Shown piece by piece: positions 10,785 through 21,448 of a stretch of 64,000 bases of DNA. The position numbers and the translations under genes are program-made. The notes beneath the pieces were generated by a model that was given only the letters and a program-made list of their open reading frames with translations, ran no database searches and was not told the origin of the DNA. The stretch spans positions 10,033,787 through 10,097,786 of the forward strand of contig OX463864.1 of NCBI GenBank assembly GCA_949825065.1, given 5' to 3'. Every line of letters starts with the position of its first letter. Positions within the stretch are counted from its first letter, which is position 1. Origin of the DNA: Odontocerum albicorne. Its lineage: Eukaryota; Arthropoda; Insecta; Trichoptera; Odontoceridae.

Positions 10785-11205
10785 ATGTGAGTCGAGCTGC
10801 ACACGCTCAGTAAATGTGCAATTTTCGACATGTGCAACAACAGCAAGAGACTGAAGAGGAAGCTAACGATAGTCGTGCTGAAGAAGCACAGCGACTATAT
10901 AACATTCGTCATAGTTCTGAGAGAAGACTTTAAGTTTACCATCATGACAACTTTAACGAGAACAGAGTTGAAATTCATAACTGTGGATCGATGAATACCG
11001 AATGCCAATTCTGCCTTCTTTCAATTTTGTGGCTGAGAGATCTCCTGAAAAAAAACATTCAAATATTGCCGCCATAAAGAAACTGTGGATGATCTTGAAG
11101 ACGAAAAAGGACGACGTCAATTCCTTCAACTCTTGATGGAATTGCTAAGCAATCCAGACTTTCCGGGCTACCAAAACTTTAAAACAGACAGCCGTTCTTA
11201 AAACA
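10785..11205 (+). pseudogene. Helitron protein N-terminal remnant
   Basis: The plus-strand frames give an Arg/Gln/Glu-rich stretch (QQQQETEEEANDSRAEEAQR), then YHHDNFNENRVEIHNCGSMN followed by TECQFC. After frameshifts come ERSPEKKHSN, CRHK and FLQLLMELLSNPDFPGYQNF. The order (charged coil, H..GSM...CQ.C, second Cys block, LL.NP....NF) matches the region before the Rep/helicase domains in insect Helitron proteins. At least two frameshifts and a stop break it. The Rep and helicase parts are not seen, and the next 800 bp show nothing related. Confidence 0.65.
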
Positions 11206-11995
11206 AAATCAACTGTTTTCATTTCTTAACATTAGCAAGTCAATTCACAGCCCGTATTTTTTTGCGGGTTACAGTTAGTTTAGATATAAATATCAAAACT
11301 GTAACATAATTTGTATAATTTGCAGTTAAAAATAAGTATATAAGTACTACTGTATACAACAGGCCAGGACTCACAAGGCCCAGGGCCATAAATCGTGAAG
11401 GAAAATCAGTTTAAAAAATTACAACTTTGTGAACACCAATTCATACGCTGAGATATCTCAATTGCATAATATAAATCCATCCTTTTCTCTAAAGATTAAT
11501 AATAGCTTTAATAAAAACATTTATAAATAATTTGGCAAAATTAAAGGATAGAATTCTATTACGCACTTGAAGAAATATTTATTATACACATAGAAATTTT
11601 TATATTAAAAGCTTAAAATTAAGAAAATCTTTAGTTTAAAAGTAAATCGATGTTTAAAGTACTCGTACATATAACAAAAAAGTATCTTCCAGCACTGTTC
11701 GCAAGAATCAGGTAGCTTCTGTCTTTGTGTAAAAGGTTAGGACATTTCCTGTTTTATGGTACCCTGAAGAAACTTTACCATTTCCCTTGCACATATTGCT
11801 TCATTCTATTGGAAACGTTTCATTATATGACCGTAAGAAATTAATATATACATAAACTTTTTAATGAAGGGTAGCTTCGGAGCCTTATGGTTATTATGGA
11901 AGAAAATACATTGAAATCATCCGGAAGTAGCAACATGACACCTTCAGCAATGGATAATACTTCTATCAAAATCTATCCAAAAATATAACAATGTT
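11206..11995. other. unassigned AT-rich sequence
   Basis: No coding motif, repeat or palindrome was found. Confidence 0.4.
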
Positions 11996-11999
11996 CCAT

Positions 12000-12240
12000 C
12001 CATCCATGGCTCTACAACCCAGGTCGGGTCTTGGCCTCCCGCAGAGCCTGCCCCCATGACTGACGGTCATGTGCAGCGTTACGCCAGTTCCGGATACCGA
12101 TGTTGTTTGCATCCCTCACCACTCCATCCAGCCATCGGAGTTTCGGCCTTCCCACTGCTCTCCGCCCCCGGGCGCACCATCCATGATTCGCCTTGGGATC
12201 TCGCCCTCGCCCATCCTCTGAAGATGTCCGGCCCATATAA
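12000..12240 (-). pseudogene. LINE L-E RT C-terminal fragment
   Basis: The minus-strand peptide contains GRRAVGRPKLRWLDGV and NIGIRNWRNAAHDRQSW. This is the GRP.LRWLDGV...WR..A.DR..W block at the end of many insect non-LTR RTs. It is unusually GC-rich for the window and has no terminal repeats. Confidence 0.75.
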
Positions 12241-12320
12241 CAATGTTCACGGGGTGAAATTTTATTATTAACAATTAAAAAACAATTTTTTTGTATGATA
12301 TCCTTTATACTCAAGAAATT

Positions 12321-12866
12321 GTAGCATGGTCCCTGTGACGTTTGAAATGTCATGTCTCAAAGGGATGGGTTAAAATCGTTTTTTTTATAAATCGAATCGT
12401 TTTTTTAAAAATCGAAAAACTATTTTTCTCTAAACTGACGTTTTAATTCCTAATTTTCATTATACTGACTTTCTAATGCATTGTATGATTTGCATATATC
12501 TTTAAATAGGCCAAGACCCATTATTAATTAATACTAATTACGAACATTTAATTTTATGTATAAAAAATCGAAAATCCAATTATCGTATACCCCATCCCTA
12601 GCCAATGCAGACTAACGTAGTGACTTTTGACGAACGTTGCCAAATATTATTTGATTTTAACAAACTGCCATATTTTGCTAATTTGTAACAAGATGTATTA
12701 ATTTGTCATTATTGTTAGTTTAATTTAATGTATTTACCTAAATAACTTGCTATTTATTAGAATCGAGGCTTATAATATTAAAGTTGATAAATTAATTAAA
12801 ATTACTGAACGTCGTTACAAGGTTGAATTGAGGAAAATTTTTGAAACGTCACAGGGACCATGCTAC
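12321..12866. mobile_element. 546-bp TIR element, CATGGTCCCTGTGACG ends
   Basis: GTAGCATGGTCCCTGTGACG at 12321 is matched by its exact reverse complement at 12847-12866, with TTTGAAA-like extension inside both ends. The interior is AT-rich with repeated AATCGAAAA text and no transposase. ATT flanks both ends, but a target duplication is not certain. It is a non-autonomous DNA transposon of unassigned superfamily. Confidence 0.8.
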
Positions 12867-13104
12867 ATTTACTTTAGTATAATATACCCGAATTCATGAT
12901 TCAGATATATTGAATAGTGTGTCCGGGTAACTATATTGTCTTCGGGCTTAGAGTTACAAGAAATAAGTAATGAACTAGTTGTTCGTCATTGCACGTGTTG
13001 GTAACACTATCGCATGTCAAAAGAATACAACACTCGCAAACGTACGAGTATTCGAAGCATGTGAGTATTATTATCTGATGAACTCTTTTATCAGATTTGA
13101 ATCC

Positions 13105-13192
13105 TCTTGTTTGTGTACCGTCGGGAATCGAAACCGAAACTCCGAAAGGACGTGAAGCGTGTTCATAACAAAGCCACAGAGGTCGTTTATAT
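13105..13192 (-). mobile_element. tRNA-like SINE head, degenerate
   Basis: The minus strand starts CGACCTCTGTGGCTTTGTTA (A-box-like) and has GGTTTCGATTCCC (B-box) about 50 bp on, matching the SINE heads elsewhere in the window. The SINE body is not recognisable downstream. Confidence 0.5.
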
Positions 13193-13214
13193 AAGTTATT
13201 CTTTATATTTTAAC

Positions 13215-13740
13215 ACAGATACATACTACATACCATAACGTTTCCCTGTCGAGGTAGGCTGAGAAAAGAGAACACCAGTATTTCCTATCGTGATGCACTT
13301 ATTTCGTCTTGTTTACATCCATACACTTTCTCATACAATCCCTACGTTTTTACAGACTTTTTATATTTCCTTTTTTTTTTTCAAAATATCTCCTTTTTTA
13401 ACATTTTGTTTTTAAATATTCACTTAATCCAACCATATTTTCCTTGGCTTTTCACGTTCATCCTTCACGTTCATCCTTAATCACTTTATTATGTATTCTG
13501 TCAAACATTGTCATTTATTTGTACAGCATATTCGGCTTTCCACATCCACGTTTCAATTCTGCACATATACATTTTGTACTAGAATAAAGTTGTGGACTAT
13601 TATCTTAGCAGATCTAGATACTATCCATGTCAAGTAAATATGCATAAAAGCGCCATTGATTTTGTTTCCTATCGCTACACGCCGTTTGATATACATACAT
13701 CTTAACTCTTTCATCTTCTGGGAAAATCTCGCTCGTTGCT
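13215..13740 (-). pseudogene. LINE L-B (RTE-like) 3' fragment
   Basis: Minus-strand translation includes ELRCMYIKRRVAIGNKING and IVSRSAKIIVHN, a typical RTE-type RT segment. The opposite end has the L-B 3' text (GTCGAGGTAGGCTGAGAAAAGAGAACACCAG). Many copies of L-B litter the window. Confidence 0.7.
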
Positions 13741-13744
13741 GACC

Positions 13745-14030
13745 CTCGTAGGATCCCCTCGCCATTCCAACGTCAATCCAGTTGGAATACGAAGTTGTGT
13801 CATGGAGTTTTCTTTCCTTTTTTTTTCTCTCTTTAAGTATATAGGCCGTTGCACACCAGTAAACTCACCTCCCCCCCCTTTTTTTTTTAAGAATACATAT
13901 GACCGATGTCATTGATATCCTTATACCTCTGAATACTAGGCGAAAAAAAATGCCTGTATTATTTGAGAGTGCAAAGCGTAGCAAAAGTAGCAAAGCACGG
14001 GATTCAAAGCGGCGACGCTCTTCGCATCTC
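13745..14030 (+). repeat. dispersed repeat H, copy 2
   Basis: Carries CAATCCAGTTGGAATACGAAG, GCACACCAGTAAACTCACC, GAATACTAGGCGAAAAAAAATG and GATTCAAAGCGGCGACGCTCT, in the same order as the 50.8-kb copy. A C8-T10 homopolymer pair lies near 13873-13890. Confidence 0.7.
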
Positions 14031-14599
14031 TCATACAATTTATTTATCTAACTTTACAATTAATCCTTATTATTCGCTTATACTACCATGTGATCAGTAT
14101 ACATCCCCATTCAAGAATGCCACCCTTAGAGCCTACACTCTGCAGTTCCTTCACACATGAAAATACTACCCAAATAGCAGAATTCATTTATATATCGTAT
14201 TTCCTTTCTTTTTCTCCATTATTAATTTATTATAAATTATTAAGAATAGACAATTTACAATAAAATCGAATAAGTAAATCATTAAATACTAGTTCATTTA
14301 TTTAATTGCATTGAAATGCAATGTTGCAGCAATAACGCTTTGCGCAACCTCGTTGCATCACATTGCATTGCCGATAACAGTGAACTGTAGAGGTCACGTG
14401 TATAGTCGGCCACGTGTGTTAGCTTCACGTGTTTACTACCCACCGGATTCATACGATTATGTAAAAATCATGAATCGTTTAACATTGTGTTGTGGAACAC
14501 TACACTGTTACTTTTTGAATGATTGATTTTTTAAATTTTATGTAATCATTTCATTATCATGAAGGGGGTTAATTAATGGGGTAGGTACTAAAACATCTG
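14031..14599. other. unassigned AT-rich sequence
   Basis: No supported feature. A 71-codon open frame at 14311-14526 has no known motif. Three CACGTG E-box-like hexamers occur at 14390-14430, with no gene context. Confidence 0.35.
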
Positions 14600-15525
14600 A
14601 TAATTCAAATCGGACAGTATCAAAAGCTGCTAAGATGATAGCCCACAGCAGTGTTTTTGTACCAAATTTCATGTATGGGAGCGAAATGTGTATAAAGGCT
14701 GAAAGAAGCCGAATAAATGCTGTAATAATCAAATCGGACAGTATCAAAATCTGTTGAGATAGCCCCACAGCAGTGTTTTTGTACCAAATTTCATGTATGG
14801 GAGCGAAATGTGTATAAAGGCTGAAAGAAGCCGAATAAATGCTGTAATAATCAAATCAGACAGTACGAAAATCTGTTGAGATAGCCCACAGCAGTGTTTT
14901 TGTACCAAATTTCATGTATGGGAGCGAAATGTGTATAAAGGCTGAAAGAAGCCGAATAAATACTGTAATAATCAAATCGGACAGTATCAAAATCTGTTAA
15001 GATGATAGCCTACAGCAGTGTTTTTGTACCAAATTTCATGTATGTGAGCGAAATGTGTATAAAGGCTGAAAGAAGCCGAATAAATACTGTAATAATCAAA
15101 TCGGACAGTATCAAAATCTGTTAAGATGATAGCCCACAGCAATGTTTTTGTACCAAATTTCATGTATGTGAGCGAAATGTGTATAAAGGCTGAAAGAAGC
15201 CGAATAAATACTGTAATAATCAAATCGGACAGTATCAAAATCTGTTAAGATGATAGCCCACAGCAGTGTTTTTGTACCAAATTTCATGTATGTGAGCGAA
15301 ATGTGTATAAAGGCTGAAAGAAGCCGAATAAATGCTGTAATAATCAAATTAGACAGTACGAAAATCTGTTGAGATAGCCCACAGCAGTGTTTTTGTACCA
15401 AATTTCATGTATGGGAGCGAAATGTGTATAAAGGCTGAAAGAAGCCGAATAAATGCTGTAATAATCAAATCAGACAGTATGAAAATCTACTGAGATAGCC
15501 CACGGCAATGTTTTTGTACCAAATT
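14600..15525 (+). repeat. satellite of 121-124-bp RT-derived units
   Basis: Eight head-to-tail units start near 14611, 14735, 14857, 14978, 15102, 15226, 15350 and 15471. Each encodes, in a plus-strand frame, a version of AKMIAHSSVFVPNFMYGSEM followed by KAERSRINAV. This is the RT thumb-side segment of L-B, seen singly at 18975-19150, 38756-39310 and 45186-45490. Units fall into two subtypes by the presence of a GATGATAG versus GAGATAG indel. Confidence 0.9.
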
Positions 15526-16084
15526 CTCGTGCATATCTTGGTGATGGGACAAAACTTCATTATTATTTTAGCTTCTTGTGAACAAACACATTGTATAATA
15601 TAAGCCGCCATTTACTATATAGACATGGATGCCATAAGAGATAAAGTGATACCATAAGAGACAAAGTAATACCATAAAATACCTTCAACAAGGTCGCGCT
15701 TCGATTCACAGCCTAGCGCTTCACGCCACGCAAAGCCATGGCTCAATCAGATTATTTTAAAGCCATGGGGCGCAATGGTTTCGAAGCCTGAGGGAAACCT
15801 TACGGGCAGTTCAACTTGGATTCTTATTATTTTTTTCGGATACTATTGTGAATCGACCCCGAAACCCCTAGGTGAAATACAGACGTTTTAATAAACAAGA
15901 CTACAGAGGTAGATCAGATGTTTAATTTTTATTATTATTTATAGCGACTCATTGGTAAACAAATTTGCAACCGTTTCCAAGAAGAGCTTTAATAATTATA
16001 AAATTACAATTTATTTAGAGGGCAAACTTTTCTCAAGAGTATTCGGGACTCGAACCCACTATTGACAGATGAAAAATATTTCAA
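15526..16084. other. unassigned; two 20-bp duplications
   Basis: ACCATAAGAGATAAAGTGAT-like text is repeated three times at 15630-15680. GGGACTCGAACCC at 16047 resembles an inverted B-box, but no SINE body is present. Confidence 0.4.
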
Positions 16085-16690
16085 TATAAATCATTATCAT
16101 TGTCAACCAGGGTCGATCCACTGTCGGATGAAGGTCTCCCTAAGTTGACTCCAAATATATAGGTTTTTGCTCGTTGGTGCCATGTGATGCTGCCATTCTT
16201 CCTGATTTCATCTATCCAGCGTACCTTCGGTCTTTATCTGGGCCTCTTTATGCCTCTTGGGTACCATTGTATTATTTCGGATGACCATCAGGAATCTGAC
16301 ATTCTGGCTACGTGTCCTACCATTTGCCACTTCATTTTCTTGCACACCTTTATAACGTCTTCCACCTTTGTTTTGTTGCGAATCCAGGTGTTTCGTTTAC
16401 GGTCTCTTTTAGTATATCCCAACACGCATCTCTCCATGCCCCTTTGTGCGGTATTAAGCTTTGAGTGTTCTTTGCTGTGAGTGTCCATGTCTCACAGCCA
16501 TACGTAAGTACCGGGAGAATACCCTGGTTGTAGACCTTTCGCTTCAAAGATATTGGGAGATTACTTTTGAAGATGTTGTTCAAACGTCCAAATGAGCTCC
16601 ATGCTAGTTTTGTCCTTGACTTTATAAGAAGTTTCATGGTCCTTGCAAGACCCATTACTCCTTGCCCACGTCTCAGGAGAAGGTGAAATC
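16085..16690 (-). pseudogene. RTE-clade LINE RT C-terminal fragment
   Basis: The minus-strand pieces include PISLKRKVYNQGILPVLTYG, CETWTLTAKNTQSL, then after a frameshift QRGMERCVLGYTKRDRKRNT, IRNKTKVEDVIK and WQMVGHVARM. This is the standard order of insect RTE RT ends (LTYGCETWTL, QRGMER.MLG, WAGHVAR). It has one frameshift and is 5'-truncated. It is close in type to the 29669-30150 fragment. Confidence 0.85.
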
Positions 16691-16964
16691 TTTTGAAATC
16701 ATATTAAATGGGTGTTGGTTTCCCCTCCATAGTTGATCTCAAAACGAGACATCGATATCACCCATAATTCTGATGCATAAATATAAGATTAAATATTATT
16801 CAACCTCTTTGCATTGGGCGGGTCAAAATGCTCCAGATGTAGCGAATTCGTTACAGATGGGAGTTGTCATTTATGCTTAATATTCAGTGCACATATATTC
16901 GTATACTATGGGGTTACTGACAAAAATATGACATATAATTTATTTATCTATTTATTAATTTAAA

Positions 16965-17575
16965 TGGTCAAATGCCGTTTTTGACACAACATATTTCTAA
17001 AAAAAGCAATGAAAACTCAATACAAAGTCAAATATGTAATCACATATCGGAAGATCTGCATTCCTTTGTAGTTCGACTTCCCTTTGTAATTTTTCTGCAG
17101 TTGTCTTACCAAATATCGACCTAGTTCACCGCTCTTCGGTTCAACGTCGTCCTTTATTGTACATGTAGTAAGATTCTGGAACCAGTTACAAACAAATGTT
17201 AGACTCACTCCGTCCTTGACATGCTTTAAGAAGCGACTGAAAACAATCTTCATTCCTAGTCAGTAAAATAACGTGTTTCATTCCTGATTTTTCTTTTCCT
17301 TTCCTCTCCACCATCCCTTCATTTTCTTTTAATTGATGATATCTCATTTTATATGCAAATAATGTTCGGGTGATTGCCCGTCTTTGTGAGGTTTGTGGTC
17401 GTGTGCTCACATATGTGTTTATGGATTTTGTGGGAATGGATAGTCATTTGAATGATTTATGCAACCATGTAACTTGCTTCATTCACTGTTGTCTGGTTGG
17501 TTGGAAGAGATTGCCGTCTGGAAATAAGCCCGCCAGATTGTATTTGCAATAAAAGTGTTAAATAAATATGCAGAA
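16965..17575 (+). mobile_element. LINE L-F 3' end, copy 1
   Basis: On the plus strand, 17160-17265 reads FWNQLQTNVRLTPSLTCFKK followed by RLKTIFIPSQ and a stop. This is the WN.L...V....S...FK..L C-terminus of CR1/Jockey-type RTs. A 3' UTR follows, ending GGTTGGAAGAGATTGCCG, AATAAGCCCGCCAG and GTTAAATAAATA. That tail is shared with the tRNA-derived SINE of this window. Other copies: 20880-21430 and 48520-48775 (both minus), and a tail at 34395-34450. Confidence 0.8.
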
Positions 17576-18000
17576 AGCGCCAGACTTACTAACGCGACAC
17601 ACATGTTTCGCCTCTTCAAATAAACATTCATTATTCCAACGATTTCTCTGCCTTTTCATTTTTTCTTCTTCTGAAATATTATCAAATTAATTGAACTATA
17701 CTTTCTTCGCTCATCCTCCACTATACCTTCAACTCTTTCTTCATTGATTCATTACATGCCCAAACCATCTTAGAGTGCTGTTCATCATCTTTCTTAATAC
17801 ATCAGTGTTAAGTTCACATTCATCCCTTATCACTTCTCTACGTATTATGTAACAAATTTTCACCCTGTGTATTCTTCTCAGTACACGCTTTTCTTCACAA
17901 ATTATTCGGCTCCTTTCAAATTTTTCCATCTTTCTTAATATATAAAATAAATAGGTCACATACTTAAAACGTTTTGTTTTTAAAAGCAAGCGGGGATATT
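17576..18000 (-). pseudogene. LINE L-B fragment
   Basis: The minus-strand peptide LNTDVLRKMMNSTLRWFGHV with VLRRIHRVK upstream is the RWFGHV block of L-B. The opposite end carries the L-B 3' text (CGCCAGACTTACTAACGCGACACAC). It abuts L-F directly. Confidence 0.75.
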
Positions 18001-18261
18001 AAGTATCGAGTTCGAGTGATCGTCCATGGTGGATAAATCACAGCGTAGGCTACATTACATATTATGAAAGTTCAAGTGGGAGGCTAAGAAATTTAGGTCA
18101 GACATAAGCCAGAGGTTTTAAACTAATGGTTGACGAAGCTTCAAATTGAATTGTTTCCGATAATATTGTAGTAAATGTGATTTAAAAGTAAGCAATGGAA
18201 GATTTAAAACAAGTAGAAAAAATCTACTATTAAGGCCATATTTTGTCACATGATTAATATT

Positions 18262-18974
18262 TTTTTTAATTTATTTACACATGACAATAAATATAGATAC
18301 ATACTTTGCGAAAAAACAACAGGTAATTTAATTCGGACACACAATTTTAATGGATCTGGGTTTGTTACCTTTCATTTGTCGTGTCCCCAGTAAACTTGGC
18401 TTTTGCCTGTATCTCACTGAGGACATATAGCATGAAAAAATAAATCGATACTTTTTTACGGTTTTGGATTTTATAAAACCCCGTTGCACATTCTCATCAA
18501 CTTGACAAACAGTGACACTCAATTACATACTCGTATGTATACATCACGCGAAATCAAACTCCTCACATTTCACCACTCCAGATAGATCAAAACATTCATC
18601 CCACAATATACCGCACTCAAACATAAAACAAACAAAACAAAAATACATATACTCGTATATAAAAATATAAATATTAAACAACAAAAAAACATCACACTCA
18701 CAAGAGCTCACACAAACCTCTTCCACAAGGCATTCCTCTTGCAAGCCCAAGCACTCAAACTCATGTCACGATAACAACCACGCTCCGATTGACTGCCTAA
18801 ACTGTTTTCCTAACTTTTTACCTTTATTGAATTCGGCACCCCATTGTATGTCATGGTAGCTAAATAGGCATATTACCTTTATGCAAAATATGTTTTAACC
18901 CTAGGGATGGTGAACATTTGATCAGTTACCATGCGTGTCATGTGTCTCTGAGTCTGTATCTTCTCTTCCTCTCG
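18262..18974 (-). mobile_element. LINE L-A copy 2
   Basis: Full match to the 713-bp 3' region of copy 1, from the A/T tail and CACATGACAATAAATATA to the start at CTTCCTCTCG. It shares the same 5' truncation point (CTCTCG) as copy 1. The C-terminal peptide is degraded. It ends exactly where an L-B fragment begins. Confidence 0.75.
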
Positions 18975-19150
18975 ATGATGATGGAATTAAAGAAAATCGA
19001 ACGGCGGAAATAATGCAAATGGGGCACTTAAAGATATATACTAGAACTGGACAGTATCAAAATCTACTAAGATGAAAATCAACAACAGTATTTTAGTATC
19101 AACGTTGATGTGAAAATAAGAGCTGGAATGGATAACTATAAGACGCCATG
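18975..19150 (+). pseudogene. LINE L-B fragment
   Basis: CTGGACAGTATCAAAATCTACTAAGATG and the following VHNSVLVP-like coding text are an unamplified copy of the unit that forms the 14.6-kb satellite. Confidence 0.65.
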
Positions 19151-19660
19151 ACTGGAAAAATAAAAAAACGGTTAGTTAAGTCTCTCGTTTTCGCAATATT
19201 CACGTATGGCGTGGAAACTTGAACTCTGAAAGCAACCGAGATATGTAGAATATATGCATTTGAAATGTGGTGCTGGAGAAGGATGTCACGTATTCCATGG
19301 ACAGTAAGGTGAACTAATGCCTCCATTCTCGAAGAATTGAGAATCACCGACAGATTGACGACAATATGCCTTCGAATCCTCCAATTCTTTAGACACATTA
19401 CTTGTGGTCAATGAGACAGTTTGGAGAGGTATATGATTACTGGAGGCGTGGAAGGACGACGCACAAGAGAAGAATCCCAATGTGTTGGACTGAACAAGTA
19501 CGAGACACAATTGGACTACCCTTAATAACTGTCCTTCGAGCCACGGAGCTCAGGAATGGATGGAGAAGAGTCGTCGGAGGCTATCATGGGAGTCACGATG
19601 CTCAGTCATGAGCTAAACGACAAGATGGATGTTGAATAAGATGAAGGAGAGCAATCTGAG
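19150..19660 (+). pseudogene. LINE L-C RT C-terminal fragment
   Basis: The plus-strand frames give FAIFTYGVET, FEMWCWRRMSRIPWT, RLTTICLRILQFFRHI-like text, WTEQVRDTIGLPLITVLRAT and WRRVVGGYHGSHDAQS. The order and ends match the other L-C copies, and this is the most complete of them. Stops and frameshifts are present. Confidence 0.8.
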
Positions 19661-19829
19661 ATTGTTGAGGCATGTAGAACGTTTGACTGAACAAACATAA
19701 GACAAAATCTTAACCCAAACAGATGGAATTCCATCACTTACAAACATCGTCTTTTACGTAGTGTATTTTGTAAATTATGTATTTGTTTGTTTTAAATGAC
19801 AAGGAAATATACAATAATAATATCACAGG

Positions 19830-20012
19830 GGTTTAAAGACATACACGCCTGTCCAATGGGAAATGTTAATGATTTTATTTTCGCGTAACCACCAGCGCCA
19901 TCTGTGGATGAACAAATGAGTTAACATAACTAGCGACACCAGTGCCATCTGTGGTTACGCGAAAATAAATCAGTCATCTTTCCGATTGAACAGACTGCGT
20001 ATAGTATGCTTT
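19830..20012. mobile_element. foldback MITE with CGCCATCTGTGG motifs
   Basis: ATGATTTTATTTTCGCGTAACCAC near 19873 is matched in inverse by GTGGTTACGCGAAAATAAATCA near 19952, with weaker pairing outward (ACGCCTGTCCAATGGGAAA versus its inverse near 19982-20000). Two GCCATCTGTGG copies sit near the inner ends of the arms. There is no coding capacity. Confidence 0.7.
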
Positions 20013-20084
20013 AATAATCAATAAAATAACATATTCCCCATTCCCAATAATGCTTAATTACTATGCTCAGATATCATCGACCTG

Positions 20085-20455
20085 CTGGGTGACTAACTAA
20101 GAATTCCTGTTTTAAGTAAATCAGCTTATCACACGTGTCAATGAAAACAAAAACAATATCGAGATAGCGGTGATATGACTAACTAGGAATTTCTGTTTTA
20201 AGTCAACCAGCTTATCACACTTGTCAATGAAAACAAAAACAATATCTAGATAGCGGTGATATGACTAACTAGGAATTTCTGTTTAAAGTCAACCAGCTTA
20301 TCACACTTGTCAATGAAAACCAAAAACAATAACTAGATAGCGGTGAGATGACTAACTAGGAATTCCTGTTTTAAGTCCACCAGCTTATCACACGTGTCAA
20401 TGAAAACAAAAACAATACTATATCTAGATAGCGGTGAGATGACTTATTGAAGTTA
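20085..20455 (+). repeat. 86-bp tandem repeat, about 4 copies
   Basis: The unit begins GACTAACTAGGAATTTCTGT and contains CAGCTTATCACACTTGTCAA and AGATAGCGGTGATATG. Copies start near 20090, 20177, 20263 and 20351. Confidence 0.9.
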
Positions 20456-20564
20456 TCTACTCTGCAACAAAGACGTGGGGGCTTGATTGAGTATTATAAG
20501 ATCATTATGATTGTTCTGAACTCAATTTACTATTTTCTTATAACCAAAATATATATTTGAGAGG

Positions 20565-20765
20565 GCATTAGTTAAATATTTCATAACTGAATTCCACAAT
20601 AATCCAAGGAAACGTTGTTTTGTTAACCGAGTTGTAGAATCTTGGAACGAATTGCCCAATAGTGTAGTGAGTGATGTGACATTGAACTAGTTTAAAAATT
20701 ATCTGGACAAGTTCCCATTCCAAAAGTGCTTTTTTAAACGGTGTTAAGTTTTCTTTAGTCATTTT
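20565..20765 (+). pseudogene. LINE RT C-terminal tail
   Basis: The plus-strand frame reads RCFVNRVVESWNELPNSVVS, then after a stop FKNYLDKFPFQKC. F..RVV..WN.LP..VV...S...FK..LD is the C-terminal tail of CR1/Jockey-like RTs. It differs from the L-F tail, so it is a separate family. Confidence 0.75.
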
Positions 20766-20879
20766 TTTTTTTTTTTTTCATGAACTTACGAATATAACAG
20801 CAAAACTTGATCAAGATATTAACAGCACAAATGTTACTAATTATAATAATTTTGATCGCTTCCAGCGAACGTTTTAAAA

Positions 20880-21430
20880 TTTACGTACATATTTATTTAT
20901 TTATGTATTTATTAACACTTTTATTGTAAATACAAACTGTTGGGATTATTGCCAGGCAGCAATCTCTTCCAACCAATCAAACAAAAGTAAAATGAAGCAA
21001 GTTACATGGTCGCAAAAAACATTCAAATGACTATCCCTCCCCATGAAATCCATGAACACCTACGTGAGCATACGCCCACAAAGACGAACAATCACTCGAA
21101 CATTCATTTTCATATAAAGTTAGATATCATCAATCAAAAGAAAAGGAAGGGATGGTGGAGAGGTAAGAAAAAAAATCGGGAATGAAACACGTTATATTAC
21201 TGACTAGAAATTAAGAGTTTTTTCAATCACTTTCTAAAGCGTGCTGAGGATGGAGTGAGTCTGACATTAGTTTGTAACTGATTCCAGAGTCACACTGCAT
21301 GGACAGTAAAGGACGACATAAAATAAGAACAGCGGTGAACTGGAAATGTATCAAATCTAAAAGAAACTAAATGTAAATAACAAGGGTTGAGGGGGACATT
21401 TGTTTGAGATTTTACATAAAATATGTTTCA
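20880..21430 (-). mobile_element. LINE L-F 3' end, copy 2
   Basis: Inverse copy of 16965-17575. The tail is TTGGTTGGAAGAGATTGC, ATAATCCCAACAG and (AAAT)n. The RT end reads WNQLQTNVRLTPSSARFRK with an internal stop. Confidence 0.8.
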
Positions 21431-21448
21431 TTTATGCATATACGAGTA

